DNA from: Glossina fuscipes
Taxonomy: Eukaryota > Arthropoda > Insecta > Diptera > Glossinidae
NCBI RefSeq assembly: GCF_014805625.2
Contig: NW_023998464.1
Coordinates: 1-64,000 of the forward strand
Reading direction: 5' to 3'
DNA: 64,000 bases
This document shows, piece after piece, positions 1 to 11,601 of this stretch. A program made the translations under genes and the position numbers. Each line of letters starts with the position of its first letter. Position 1 is the stretch's first letter. The notes below the pieces were generated by a model. The model was not told the DNA's origin. It saw only the letters and a program-made list of their open reading frames with translations, and did no database searches.

Positions 1-2
1 CC

Positions 3-149
3 GATGTATTCAACGTGGTATGGTCGTTGGCAAAAGCACATGCTCTACGAAGCAATATAAGGTTTACAACCACTCAACAAAAGGTAAAACCGCTATATTA
101 TCTGCCCGTAGACGAAACGCAAGAGTTAACAGTCAAGAAAGCTGCTTGA
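3..149 (+). CDS. Possible 3'-terminal exon of a gene entering from the left edge (unidentified)
   Basis: Reading from base 3, 48 codons stay open to a TGA at 147-149. The translation starts DVFNVVWSLAKAHALRSNIR, contains YYLPVDE, and ends LTVKKAA. Its balanced composition resembles coding sequence. An AATAAA at 366-371 would serve as poly(A) signal about 220 nt after the stop. No start codon or upstream splice site can be seen because the window begins here. The frame starting at base 2 is also open to base 157, so frame choice is uncertain. I do not recognise the family. It could equally be chance open sequence. Confidence 0.25.
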   Translation, partial: DVFNVVWSLAKAHALRSNIRFTTTQQKVKPLYYLPVDETQELTVKKAA

Positions 150-2604
150 GATATTAGTTGTTCTTTTGGTTTAATGAATTGCAGTATACTTTTTCTCAAA
201 AGGTTATTTTAATCGGCTAAATGAAAATACAGACCATACACAAATGAAAACAAACGGATTTCCTCCAATCCAATATGATAACTTTAAAGAGGGACCCATC
301 AAACGGACAATCGAAACATGAAATTTTTAACAGTAGGCTTTGAGTTTCATACGTAAGTACATAAGAATAAAAAGGTAACAAACAAAGACGAACTTGTAAG
401 TTTCGACTTAGATCGAAAAGTGTGACATCTATCACGTTTGCTCTTATTTAACAAATACAAAACTTCTTGCTTAATGTGCTGTAGAAGAGGGGAAGATGGA
501 CGAACAAATATCCCTGGAGGGAACCACCATTTGATGATAATCAATAATACGTATTCTTTATATCTTCTCCGAAGTATATATAAAGATACAACGAACGCTT
601 TGGTGAAAGAACGAAATTTTGATATTATATTACATTGGGTGGGCGTGGTGTGGAGGATCGACTATGGAATATACATGTAAATTTTCAACATTGTATCTTT
701 TATGGTTTACTAATAATGAGGCAAACATTGAATTTTTTTTTTTTTTTTGTTTTCGAAAAACCATTTGTTCCTTACATCGTATTGCGGCGTGTCCCTCGAC
801 TGATTTTGTCTATTTTCAATTCTAACCTGTATAGAATAACTTACAATTTTTCTTACAATATTGATCTTCCGTTAGCAAAGGTGAAGATAACATCTTCAAA
901 GCCCACACGTCCACATAACAAGAACTGTGGAAACCTTTGGTGTCCGCATTTTTTGTTCCTCACATAGACCATAGAAAATTTCCACTTTTGTCCTGCAAAG
1001 ATAGAAGAAAGTAGATATCCTCACTCAATCGTATAGAATAAAAAAATTTAATTCTTTTATTTTTTTTTTTTTGTATTTTTAGTTAGTTTATTTTTTTTTT
1101 TCGTTTTTTGAAATGTTTTGGAATTGGCAAAAAATGTTGACGTTTTTGGAAAGCATTAGACAGGAAAAATAAAAAAGAAAATATATGTCTGCATAATTGC
1201 TCGTGTCTCTAGCTCAGTTACGACCTCTGGAAATTTTCGAAAAAAGAAGTGTAAACAGACAAGCACCCTTACGATAACTTACGTTACTTCGCTGTAGACA
1301 ACATATGCACTAATTTTTGAGTGTTACAAAGTGGCTAAGTACCGTCCTTTTTCACTACAGTCTCGCCAAAAAGTTGCGTTAATAATTTGAATAAAACCAA
1401 CATAGTTTGTTTTCTTTTTTGTAAGGTTTTTTACGCTTTTCGAACCAGTATTTACGGTTTTATTACCATAGAGAAAAGAAGAACTTGTGGCTAAGTTTTC
1501 TCTGCTGTTGGCTTGTTTTGTTAGCATAGCTTCACCTATGAACGTGCAGAATGCAACCGCTGTTGCTTGGCTACGAATTTTAGCTTAACATTAATTAGCG
1601 TAACATAAACTTCCTGTGGTTAGACTTTACAGCTAAAGTAGCAGTAGCAACAACAATGACAATATATTAGTATAATGCAAAGACGAATTTTATTTCATAC
1701 CTGCATACAGGTAAGTATATGTAAATAATTTTTACATTTTACTTACTGTATTATTAATGAAATTATTGGCACATCCGGGAAGCTCAATAAATTTTTAAAC
1801 ACGCTTACACTGTTAGCGAGCCTTGTTTCCCATATAAATTTTGTACGTTTTTCATTAAACGTATTTAAATAGGTTTTTTGCCCTTATGCGAAGCACACAA
1901 AAATTTGTAGGTTCTCGAAGCGAAAAACTGAATCAAGTGATTTTCGCAGGCCTTTTTGATGTAAACTTTGCACTGCTAAAAGAGTTCGGCAGAGAGCAAA
2001 GCTGAAGGTGATCGAACGAGCCAAGATCCTGGCAATACGTTAGGTGCATTCAAACGTTAGAGCAAATGTACTCATCAAAAAATGTGTTGATTGGCACGAT
2101 TGTGATGGAAGACGCGCTAGCTATTGTTCAGTTGTGCACGCTTACATTGCATGTATATCTATAAATTTTATATATATATTTTTATTATATGACCAATCAC
2201 TAAGGGAATATTTCCTAAGCGTGCGATACGCTGACGGACAGAAAGAAGTGAGGAAAGAGGAAAAGATAGAGAGATTACGGCCGTAGTTTAGCGCCTGCTG
2301 CGCCGTTAACGACTGAGCACTCGCAATAGTTACGTCCTAAGTAAGGTTTTTCATTCAGATTTGAACTCATGAGAACTGCCTTTGACTTGACTTCTTGACT
2401 TCTTCGCTTTGTAATGGTCTTTAATTGCTAGCAGCTACAAGGGTGATTTTGAATCTGCTTGGGATATGAGTTTGTGCACCTTAAAATGCTTAGTTTCTCC
2501 GTAGAAATCATCTCGGGATGACTTATATCTGTAGCTCTTTAAAGTATTTAAAGCCTTATAAAAAAAAAACAACCGAATTGAAGTGAAATAGCCGAAATAT
2601 AAAA
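150..2604. other. Intergenic/intronic AT-rich DNA, no gene seen
   Basis: This stretch holds homopolymer T and A runs (for example near 735 and 1060-1100) and short ORFs without recognisable domains. A purine-rich patch near 2244-2275, followed by 2279-2330, weakly resembles the tail of the SINE family described at 21283-21482, read on the minus strand. No RNA gene or transposon protein was recognised. Confidence 0.5.
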
Positions 2605-2741
2605 CCAAGTCAATGGTCGTGGGTTCAAATCTCAAGTGCGGTAGAGTTTTTAATAAAAAACCGATAGCCTTAGATGCTAGTGCTTTGAAGAGTTTAGTCT
2701 TCGAATTTATTTCTCTGGCGAAATTAATAATAATAATAATA
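2605..2741 (+). repeat. tRNA-derived SINE copy, 5'-truncated
   Basis: A pol III box B-like motif, GGGTTCAAATC, lies at 2621-2631 and is followed by AAGTGCGGTAGAG. The same arrangement recurs at 4284-4294 (minus strand) and in the copy at 42707-42855. This copy shares the downstream stretch TAGCCTTAGATGCTA and then TTTAGTCTTCGA with the 42.7-kb copy. It ends in a TAA/AAT microsatellite at about 2723-2741, as expected for a SINE tail. No box A is visible, so the 5' part seems to be missing. Boundaries are approximate. Confidence 0.6.
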
Positions 2742-3395
2742 AAACCGCACGAGCAAAACGAAACATAAACCCATGCATATATACACATAAACTTCAGTAA
2801 CTGAAATCATTATGCGCTAAACACAATTAATGGTTTTTGCTTTTTGCATCACGCACGAGCTGCGAATATGGAATTGATTGTGTGGATTTATATGGAATAG
2901 AAGATGTAGCTTGCTTCGCTCTTTCTGTTTGCTTCGTTTTTGACAGTCAAAAGAATGAAGCATATAGGAAAAGAGAGAAAAACATACATGGTTAACATAT
3001 CAAATGCGGTATGATTTTAAAATCGTACTCTTTTACATTTTTATTAAGAAAAAAAAAAGAAGAAATTAGATGGAAGCATAATGCAGCTGCTTCTGTACCA
3101 CTTTATCTTTTTTCTAAAAAAAACTTTTGAAAGAAATTTTTCGATTTATTAAGTTTGCATCGCTTTAACGTGTATCCATGTGAAGCAAGCAAGCGGTGTA
3201 TGTGCACTAGTGTAGCTGTGCTGTGTTTGTTTCGTGCGTAAAGCAAAAAGTAAAAAAAAGCAGTCATTCTAGGTAGCGCTTTAGCTATTGTATATAAGGG
3301 TTGCTGCAGAGGTATATGTGTGTATGTGTTTGATTTAGTTCATGAAAATGCTTGTGCTTGTGCTTGCTTTGCAGTTATTCAAGAATAATGCAATA
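2742..3395. other. Spacer upstream of U2
   Basis: AT-rich spacer with short A/T homopolymers. No ORF or repeat that I can name. Part of it is presumably the distal upstream region of the U2 gene. Confidence 0.5.
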
Positions 3396-3416
3396 TAATT
3401 CTCAAATGGATTATAA
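3396..3416 (+). promoter_or_regulatory. Proximal sequence element A (PSEA) of the U2 snRNA gene
   Basis: The 21-bp block beginning TAATTCTCAAATGG matches the general form of the insect snRNA PSEA (core AATTCnCAAnTG), which is bound by the SNAPc complex. It spans about -62 to -42 relative to the U2 start at 3458, the spacing known for Drosophila snRNA genes. This supports an active U2 locus and not a dead copy. Confidence 0.8.
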
Positions 3417-3457
3417 TTTCATGCATATAAGTAGGCATTGGATAGGACTGTATAGTT

Positions 3458-3649
3458 ATCGCTTCTCGGCCTTATGGCTAAGATCAAAGTGTAGTATCTG
3501 TTCTTATCAGCTTAACATCTGATAGATCCTCCATCGGAGGGCAACAAATGTTAAACTGATTTTTGGAATTAGACGGAAAGTTAGGGGCTTGCTCCACTTC
3601 TGTCGCGGGTCGGGCCGGTATTGCAGTACCGCCGGATTTCTGGCCCAAT
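3458..3649 (+). ncRNA. U2 snRNA: U2 spliceosomal snRNA
   Basis: The 5' end ATCGCTTCTCGGCCTTATGG is the invariant start of U2. The branch-point recognition sequence GTGTAGTA lies at 3489-3496. A stem-loop IIa-type region follows, then an Sm-site ATTTTTGG at 3559-3566. The 3' domain retains the stem III hairpin (AGGGG/CTCC) and stem-loop IV (GGTA/TACC inside GGGCC/GGCCC). Length is about 192 nt, normal for the family. U2 pairs with the intron branch site within the U2 snRNP during pre-mRNA splicing in the nucleus. The correctly spaced PSEA upstream and intact stems argue for a functional copy. Some bases in the Sm-flanking and stem III regions probably differ from Drosophila, without visibly breaking stems. 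Confidence 0.97.
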
Positions 3650-4227
3650 CATTAATAAATTTGAAATTGTTTAAGTTTGCTTTGTTAGTATTTTAGTTTA
3701 GTTCGCAACGGTGCAACCAGACATTGGGCGACTTTACCTCGCGTTTGTGTGTAATATATTTTCTTTTTGTTGATTGTAACTAAAAATACACATTCTCACA
3801 CACGAGAAGATTTCGAATCGGAAAAACTTAAATAAATAAAAATTGAAATTCAAGTTTTGGGTATTTGCCGAAGAGGCATTAAATTGCTTCTGTAAACGAA
3901 ACGAAGCACACAAATATATGTTTGTTTACTTTTATTCTCCGATATACTTATTTATATTTATAAAATTTAATTAAAATGTCATCACAGACATATTGTAAAT
4001 ATGTACAAATTTCTAAATACCTACATTCTACTCTGTTCTGTAGAATAATTGAAGTGCAATCAAATTTTTCTTGGTAAGTTCTAATAACACTGTCGGCAAC
4101 ATTTTTTGTACTTGTACTTGTGCAAGTATTTCAATGAAGTGAGTAAAGTAAGATAAAAATTCACTTTAGTTGTTTCTTAGTTTGTTCATTTTGTTTTGGT
4201 TGCCCTGCTTATCCTTTAACACGAGAA
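3650..4227. other. Spacer downstream of U2
   Basis: AT-rich spacer. I see no gene and no second snRNA copy. Confidence 0.5.
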
Positions 4228-4350
4228 TATGTTGCATCCGCACCTACGGGTATCGACTTTATTGAAATCTCTACCGTACTTGAGATTTGAACCCATGATC
4301 ATTGAGTTGTTAGTCGAGACTTTACGTACTCGGTCACTCAGGCGGATATG
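4228..4350 (-). repeat. tRNA-derived SINE copy (minus strand)
   Basis: On the minus strand a box A-like TGACCGAGTACG (about 4325-4336) precedes a box B GGGTTCAAATC (4284-4294). The spacing is tRNA-like. Next comes CAAGTACGGTAGAG, matching the 2.6-kb and 42.7-kb copies. The leader ATCCGCCTGAGTGACC is shared with the 42.7-kb copy (ATCCGCCTCAGTGACC). After the box B block this copy diverges, so the tail differs or is lost. Confidence 0.6.
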
Positions 4351-7300
4351 ACCGTATACGTTATCCTTAGTCAAACACACAACAAAAGATTACGCTTGTC
4401 GTCGCACAGTTCAATTTGACATGCTTCGTTTCGACAGACGGATAACGGCTTCTTTAAATGGAATAGTAATTGCTTCCTGTTATTATTATCATTATGCTCT
4501 TCTTTGCATGAAAGCCACGGCTTGGTTGCTGCCAAGTTCAGATTATTATAAAATGTCAGAAAAAGTTACGTAATGTTGTGCGCCATTGGATCAACATTCA
4601 CTCCAATTGTCGTTTAAAATATTGCCTCGATGGCGTTTTTTTCCATAGTTCATTTTTGTAAATCGTAAGAGTAGTTTCGTTTGACCTATGAACAAATGAG
4701 GAAGAGAGAATCATCGTATCCCTAATCTCACTTTGGCCCAACTTAATTGAAAAAAGAGAAAATCTTTTAAATTTTTTTCGTGTGTCTAGTATATAGTACC
4801 AGTGGACATAGTAGTAAGAATATTTTCAGTCTTATCTTCTACCATATAATTTCAACTTTCTTTCTTACTTCTTCACTTTGTAGATTTTTCACAATAGGGA
4901 TCCAAATGATCGGAAACTCCGCCAGCAGATGGAGCAACTGAAGCATATCAATTTAAGGATCTTTTCATTCAATTAAAAATTAAAAATATATCTAAAACGA
5001 AATATAGTTAATAATTGTCTTTCTTTAAAAATGGATACTGTACATTTGACATCTTCGATAGTGTCAGGGTTAAAAACTATATTGCAGAGAAAAAAATATA
5101 TTTGACATATTCATTTGTCTGTTGTCAATCAAGATAGCAACAAGAACTGTGAAATCATGATTTATAATTAAGTTCCAAATAATAAATTGAAAAATCCTTT
5201 AGCATTGTCGGAATGAAAGCAAAAGACTATTGAAAATTTCATTTCCATAACACTTAAGATTATTTTATTGCTTGAATTAGTTTTCTCAGTTTGAGAGCAA
5301 CATATGTGAATTGAGAATTAAATTGAATTCAATTAAATTGTAAGGTAAACAAACTATCTAAAGATTAAGTTTCTGATTTTTATATTTTTGTTTGTTTATT
5401 TATTTATTTATTTACATTATAAATATCTTCTAAGACAAGAGCATATGTAGGCAACGCTCGTATAACACGGTGTTTGTCAGACGGGCGCGTATTTACGTTA
5501 TATCTATATATATAAATTATGCCATTTCATATTATGTCTTAGGTTTATTAAATAAACCAAAAGGTTCCGTATAACAGGAATTAGGAATTAACCTTGTTGT
5601 ACGTATTCCTGTACTTCCGAAGAGCGTAAACATTTATCGTCTGTTTAATCGTCATTTTTGATCTTCTGGTATTCAATGAAAACTCATCATGCGACACTAA
5701 TCGAAAGCATTTGAAATAATCGCGTCTTCGCAATTATTTTTCGCTCAAACTCCACTTATTGAACTACATTCTTTGCAAAATTTTAATAGCAACATAAGAA
5801 CGCATAATTCTCAATAGATGTGGAATTATGCATATTTCCTATCCGGGCTTACATAACAAATTTTACTTTTTTAACATATTATCTTACCAAAGGATCAAAT
5901 GGATGAGAAATCGATCGAGTACCTTCACTACATTCGATTTTTGCTTCCAATTGTGGATTGACGTCATCACATTCATTTTCCGAATCGTTATTAACATTAT
6001 TTGTTGTTAATGTCGGCACTATGTGAAAACTTGCACAAACTGAATGAACTGAATGAACTTGTGGAAATAAAAGAGTGAAGAATTTGAAAAAGCTAATTAT
6101 GCTCATACTATGTAGTTACTGCAATCGCATTAAAGATGTAATCATGCTTCCATGCAACCAGAGGAGATAACTTGTAATTTAATATTAAAGATATTACAAA
6201 TCCCGCATAGCGGAATATTCAAAGAACAATCACATAGCACGATTTAATTATCTGATAACGAATTAATTAAGGCAACTAAAGAGTTTTTTTTTTACTTTTT
6301 CTTGACATTTCTTGAAAGTGGATGTGTTGAAAATTTACGCTATTCAGTTCCCCATGTAAATATTTACTTTTTATCAAACCAAAAATAATCTAAAAACGTT
6401 TGATTGTATGTATGCAACGGTGGCAGAGACATTTTTAATTCGCATAGGTAAACAATATGTACTGCAGAAGGGCTGCTGTCTTGCTTTACAATAGTAGGAG
6501 GAGACGCAGAAATAGAAAAATATAGAGGGAGAACAAGAGGGACAGAATATACAGTTTCCTTTTATTTTCCGAATTGCATCCAATTAAAACCTCAGACTTA
6601 ACCCCCTCGCAAGGAGACCTTCAATCACTTTTACACTTTTGAGCTTTACATAGGCACGGCGTCTGTATAATGTTTTATGTTTATATTTAGCTTGTTCGGA
6701 AAAATAAATGAATTTAAATTATAAACAAATCGACAATAACGTTTTAATTATTCCCAGTATTCTGGCAAGTGACCGAGAGTCACATCGCCATATGATTCGT
6801 TACAAAAAATACCTGGCAAAATAAGAGCTAAAACATCCCATATACGTTCTTGAAATTTGTTAAATCTTCTGTGACCTCGATTCTCCGTTATAAATACTAA
6901 TCTAAAGTCAAGGACTATGATATACCGAAAAGAACAAATGTTACATGTGATATCTTTACGGTTTCTTTATCAATTTTGTATATATTATTTACCAACAATA
7001 ACGTCTTCAGACACTTAAATTAGTTATGAAAATTAAAATTAACGAAAGACGAATATATACGGGAGAGAAGTTCTGAGAAAGTTCCCAAGAATGAACAACA
7101 TCGTAGTGATTCCATATTGTTCGCATATAGGGTTATAATATTATTATTCACTTTGCGGTGTTATTTTCGGATTCTGACCATTTTTTACATCCATTCTCGT
7201 CACATAATACAAGTGTGTTATTACCTTTTTTTTTAAATGAGTAAAATTACCGGGATATTTGACATTTGTTGTCGGAAGTATTACAGATGAGAATCGAATT

Positions 7301-7929
7301 TTCCCCATTTTTCCCCCTGATTTCGGTATTTCATGGTGTGTCCACATATGGTGCAAGTTTGGGAAAACTTAAGTTGTTAACATAAGTTCTGCTTTTACTT
7401 CCGTAAACACTTCTTTGAGGCGTTCTTATCCGAGGGGAACGCCTCATCCATGGAAGGATGGGATTAAAAAATGCAGTTTCAAATATATTTTTTCGTAAGC
7501 CTGCAGGTGTGTAAATATCCAATACAATTTGTACGTTTGTCCCGAACATTTGAAAACCATTACAAACTTTCACTTATTTTCAGTCATTTTGACTTTAAAT
7601 CTTGGTAGTTTGGTTATGGAAGCCCATTCATCAGGAAGACGTCTTACGTCCATGGATGAGCACGTAAACACGATCAATTTCAATCAATTCGTAAACATGG
7701 GGGTGGATACGTATGAAAATTCTTAATATTATGTATATGTAGCTTCGTACCGACGCTTGAAGTTCGCTAATGATCATCACTTTTAAATTGGAATAACAAA
7801 GTCTTTTGATCAGCGATTTATATAAGTTATTCATCTAGCTCTTCTTGGAACGAAATAAGTAAGAACAGTATGCTGAGCCATGACCCACTTATTGAATGAC
7901 CCAAATATTAAAATAACTTTTCAAAATAA
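4351..7929. other. Intergenic DNA, no gene supported
   Basis: This is AT-rich sequence with scattered short ORFs. The block at 5455-5590 contains GCTCGTATAACACGG, a motif type seen in Tigger/pogo-like DNA transposon remnants. I could not define its ends. The ORFs around 7331-7726 have no recognisable domain. A pyrimidine-AG acceptor-like site before 7581 is the only splice-like signal there. Confidence 0.45.
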
Positions 7930-8215
7930 GTCTTGCTATGAGAAGTAGTCGAAAAAGTAGTCCGACCCGAATCATTTTGAACAGCGTTTGTGCTTGGGCT
8001 AAGACAAATCGGCGTACCAAATTTCATCGAACTACGTCAGAAATAGCGGCCGCTTGACCACAAGAAAACAAGATGGCGGACGGACAGATTATTTTAAATT
8101 CATTTAGAAAATATCTCTGAATCGCTCCGTCTAATCTATCTTAAGCTCAACTATATGTTGCGTACATGCTCACAAACTTAATATGTCCTTGTATCACAAA
8201 TGAGGTAGAGTACAG
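7930..8215 (+). mobile_element. Helentron/DINE-like repeat remnant
   Basis: It shares with copies near 34.8, 46.6 and 51.2 kb the order GGACGGACAGA, an AT-rich middle, then ACAAACTTAATATGTCCTTG and TATCACAAATGAGGTAGAGTA. The body upstream (ACCAAATTTCATCGAAC) is typical of decayed fly DINE-1/Helentron family repeats. It has no coding capacity. Family assignment is by resemblance only and the ends are approximate. Confidence 0.45.
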
Positions 8216-8461
8216 CAATCAATATAGAAAATAAATTTAACACCGGTACTCTCGTTAAATTTCTGCGGAATAAATTTAAAGCAAACCTACTAAAAAGATA
8301 GGTGTGTGAATAAGTGTGCGAGCCCGCATAAGTTACTCATCTAAGTCTTCGATTATTAACAGAATTATTCAATGCTCATTACCGTTATCTATTTCCAATT
8401 ATAAAAAAAGTATTTATAAAAAAACCCATTTCTTAATATTAACTCAGATTGTCTTTTCAAT

Positions 8462-9865
8462 TTACATATTCGCCAGCGGGACAAATTGTACCCACCCACC
8501 AGACCAACCGATAGTAAGCACGGAATTGGAATTTTTAAAATTTTTGCTTTGAAAGCATATGTGAGCGGGATATTCGTTGCCAATGCCGTTTAAGAATTTC
8601 ATAGGCGATAAAGTGAGGTTATATTTTTGCAAGTATGTTGAAAATAGAACGACGCAATCTGTATCTCGAAAAGTTATTGCCAAATATAAGCCGTTGGGAT
8701 CCCAGGCTAAGGCTTGAGGTCTGCCACCTAGTTGATGTTCTCCAACGGAGATTTGCGCTAAGTCAGCAATAGGCGAAACCCGTTTTTGACTTGAAGAAGA
8801 TATGAATACGTGCTCCTCATCACAATCTAAGCAATAGAGCAATGGCTCTTCTGATGTAATAAATAGTAGGAAACGACTAGAAGGTGACCAGCACGCCGAT
8901 TGTATATAACCCTTTGGCAATGTCCAACGTTCAGGTTGCCATTTGTTTTCAATATACCAAAATCGAAAGACATTACCTAACGTAGCGTTAAATAAACACG
9001 AGCCGTCTGGCGACCACTTTAATAAAGAACAAGCTGACCCCATTCGCTTTAACGGAGTGGTTTGCATATTATCTATATGCCATAATAAAATGTCAGTGTC
9101 GTGGATTGAAGCTGAAGCCAATATATTCCCATCCGCATTCCATTGTACAGAGATAACGGGACAGTGATTATTATATTTCAAGAATACCATCAGCGATTGA
9201 GAAGATGGAATACGTTTTGTGTTGCTTATTGTCCACAGACAAATGCCTTTTTGACATCCTACAGCTAATTCGGCAGCACAGTAAGGCCGCCAAGCCATGC
9301 TGGTAATCCATATTTGCGAATCATCCTTTAATACTGGAACAATGGAAACTTCATCCGAATAGATCCGTATACAATCATCCACACCGGCTACAGCAATCTT
9401 AAAACAATTCGGATGCCAAGCAATAAATCTAATAGCGGCGCGCAACCAATCTCTTGTTTCCACATGATTAGCTATGTTGTTAATGTCTGATTCTTTCAGG
9501 TACGGGCATATCTTACTTTTCAAGTATTGCACAAATGCCATAACGCTAAATATAAACTCTGCAATGGCAAAAATTGTTGGACTGCAAGCGGCTGTTTCAT
9601 CTGTTGTAGCTTCATTAAGGGCTTCTTTAAACCCATATTCGAAATATGTACGTACAACGCGTTTCAATACGCTTTCTTCGACCGGCAGTAAAACACTACC
9701 CGATGTAGTTGCGTACCGTGATAGCGGGTTAGATGTATTAAAACCATCCTTACCTAAATTGATTTCGGGATAATATTTCGGTTCAGAATTATCATGAATT
9801 TCACTTCGGGGTAACATGCATATGGGACGCATATGAATAATTCCAGATGCAAAGGCAGTGCACAT
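8462..9865 (-). CDS. Aladin: Aladin, WD-repeat nucleoporin (AAAS homologue)
   Basis: This 467-residue ORF is collinear with human ALADIN. Residues 1-140 form the N-terminal region and start Met-Cys as in the vertebrate protein. They are followed by a WD40 propeller. Recognisable blades include RFIAWHPNCFKIAVAG (147-162), SMAWRPYCAAELAVGC (189-204), VQWNADGNILASAS (240-253), LKWSPDGSCLF (282-292), CWSPSSRFLLF (325-335), LAWDPNGLYLAI (387-398) and the ending VLTIGWSGGWVQFVPL (449-464). Aladin sits on the cytoplasmic side of the nuclear pore complex, anchored through Ndc1, and has roles in import and spindle assembly. ATG at 9863-9865 and TAA at 8462-8464 enclose the full protein without an intron. 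The 467 length is shorter than the 546 residues of human. No frameshift or stop is visible. The only tentative promoter signal is the E-box-type element at 10415-10424. Confidence 0.95.
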   Translation of the reverse strand: MCTAFASGIIHMRPICMLPRSEIHDNSEPKYYPEINLGKDGFNTSNPLSRYATTSGSVLLPVEESVLKRVVRTYFEYGFKEALNEATTDETAACSPTIFAIAEFIFSVMAFVQYLKSKICPYLKESDINNIANHVETRDWLRAAIRFIAWHPNCFKIAVAGVDDCIRIYSDEVSIVPVLKDDSQIWITSMAWRPYCAAELAVGCQKGICLWTISNTKRIPSSQSLMVFLKYNNHCPVISVQWNADGNILASASIHDTDILLWHIDNMQTTPLKRMGSACSLLKWSPDGSCLFNATLGNVFRFWYIENKWQPERWTLPKGYIQSACWSPSSRFLLFITSEEPLLYCLDCDEEHVFISSSSQKRVSPIADLAQISVGEHQLGGRPQALAWDPNGLYLAITFRDTDCVVLFSTYLQKYNLTLSPMKFLNGIGNEYPAHICFQSKNFKNSNSVLTIGWSGGWVQFVPLANM

Positions 9866-10414
9866 GTCTTATTAGTAATTATTTTTTATAATAATCTTGA
9901 AGAAGTTTTGAGTATATATGCTAATCAAAACAATATACGCGAGATCGTTAACGATCAGATGCTGTTCCATTGAATCTGAATAATTTATTCAGTTGATTTT
10001 TCTTAGTATTTACACAAAATTTTTTTATTTATTTAATTTTTTTCGATTTTGGACTTCCCTTGAAATATATGAATTACACTTCAACGATGAATGCCAATGA
10101 ATGCGTCACGGGTTGCTTGTCCATTATACATTATAAGAATGCTGCCTTTTAAAATTTAAACGTATCAAAGTAAATTAGTATGAAGCTTAGGCATTGCAAT
10201 TATGTTCTGAATAAACTTTCGTGCAAATGTCCGCCAATTATATTCCATTGTTAAGTACTCTATCCAACAAAATTTACGGTAGCCATTATTAGGGTGTGAA
10301 GATTTCGCATTCACGTAATGCGCCGTGCGCTGGCACAAAGCTGATACTACACGCTATTTGTCCGATCGTCTTAAGACGCGGACTTGTGAATTAGTCGCCA
10401 TGTTCGTGTGACTT

Positions 10415-10424
10415 AACAGCTGAT
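10415..10424. promoter_or_regulatory. E-box-type housekeeping core promoter motif (AACAGCTGAT)
   Basis: AACAGCTGAT matches AWCAGCTGWT, the E-box element common in Drosophila housekeeping core promoters (Ohler motif 5). It lies about 550 bp upstream of the Aladin ATG in a GC-richer patch (10300-10440). It could drive an Aladin transcript with an upstream 5' UTR exon, or an unseen divergent transcript. The motif is short, so chance is possible. Confidence 0.35.
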
Positions 10425-10439
10425 GGGCGTTTTTCTTTT

Positions 10440-10823
10440 CTACCACATCAAACTGTAGATATACGCTAATAGTAAACATCGCAACAATTGGAGATGAACA
10501 TTGCAATTTTCAAAATCTTTCGACAAAAATCGCTGAAGAATAAGTTTAAAAACAGGCCGTAAGGTACCATTTTTAATATTTTGTGAGTAATATAAACCTA
10601 ACTGCATCAAATTTGGACCCAGTATCAATGCGGGCGGGAGTAACTGTGACTCCTTCAAACTGCACGACTTCAACAGTGAAGTAAGTCCACCCCAGTAATG
10701 GCAATAGGGTGGGTCATTGTTATAGTTTTCTTCACCACCATCGCCGGCGGGCGGATGACAGGACGGACAATTTTTTTCTACATTCGCCACAAATATTGAC
10801 ACAGTAATCCCATTATCTTTCAC
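10440..10823 (-). other. Open reading frame without ATG start, unidentified
   Basis: 127 codons are open on the minus strand between an upstream in-frame TAA and TAG at 10440. The apparent first codon is GTG and no in-frame ATG lies between the upstream stop and it. If real it must be an internal or 3' exon, and an acceptor-like GCTAACAG precedes it. The product is rich in Pro, Cys and Leu (CPSCHPPAGDGG early; PPALILGPNLMQLG in the middle). I recognise no domain. One such ORF is expected by chance in 64 kb of this composition. Confidence 0.15.
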
Positions 10824-11550
10824 CGCTTTATAGCGATGCTGTTAGCTAAGCATACTGAGCCTCTTTCTACGCCGCGAGTACGGCGACGGTGTTCAACCTA
10901 ACGAGTTGCATGAGCGAGGAGTAGCGATGGCTGCTGGCAATTACTTCTGGCAGTGGAACTTTCCGTTGTCTTCCGGCTGACGAGTTAGGTTTTTGGTTCT
11001 TGGGGGTTGCCACGCCACTTGGAACCCAATTAAACAATAAGGTTTATTTTTCTGATTTCGTCGTATACAAGGGTTCTTATGAGAAATACAGTTTCATTAC
11101 GAAAACCTGTTCATAATATTACTGATTTGAAATAAAAAAGTAACGGCATTAACATGCAACCGCATAGGTTTATTCTTTGGACACTGCCTCATGAAAAATA
11201 GATATATATGTAACAAAAATGCCTATTTTCAAATATTTTATGAATAAAATTATTGTATAAGAGAAAGTTCGGCATAAAAATTAACAGCAGCTAATCCGAC
11301 GACCGACTACTTCGTCTAACGGTTGTCATAAAAAGTATGCCTTTAAATGAAAAAAAAAGTATAGTCGCTGCTGTATTATTACAAAACTGATATTAGCCAA
11401 AGTGGCCTAGAGTCGCTCAATATTCACTTGAATCAGACCATACCGTTTGAAATGTATAGAATTAGAAACTCATGCGTCTGTCATCTGCTAGTTACTGCTT
11501 GTTGACATGTTGGAACAGAAAAAAAAATAAAACAAATTTTTATTAGCTTT
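10824..11550. other. Intergenic spacer between Aladin side and RING gene 1
   Basis: It holds a GC-richer block at 10860-11030 with frames open on both strands but no start-to-stop gene I can support. The rest, 11040-11550, is AT-rich spacer. Confidence 0.45.
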
Positions 11551-11559
11551 GATATATAA
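11551..11559 (+). promoter_or_regulatory. TATA-like element of RING-H2 gene 1
   Basis: GATATATAA lies about 45-50 bp before the ATG at 11602. This position would give a very short 5' UTR. Comparable TATA elements precede the other two RING-H2 genes in the window. Confidence 0.4.
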
Positions 11560-11601
11560 CGTGTGTTTGATGAGCATAGCCTAAACCTATAATCAAAGGA
11601 G

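Noticed and set aside
2435..2788. 117-codon minus-strand frame
   Set aside because: Covers the SINE copy at 2605-2741 in antisense. No domain.
9474..9773. 99-codon plus-strand frame inside Aladin
   Set aside because: It lies antisense within the well-supported Aladin coding sequence and has no domain. A shadow frame.
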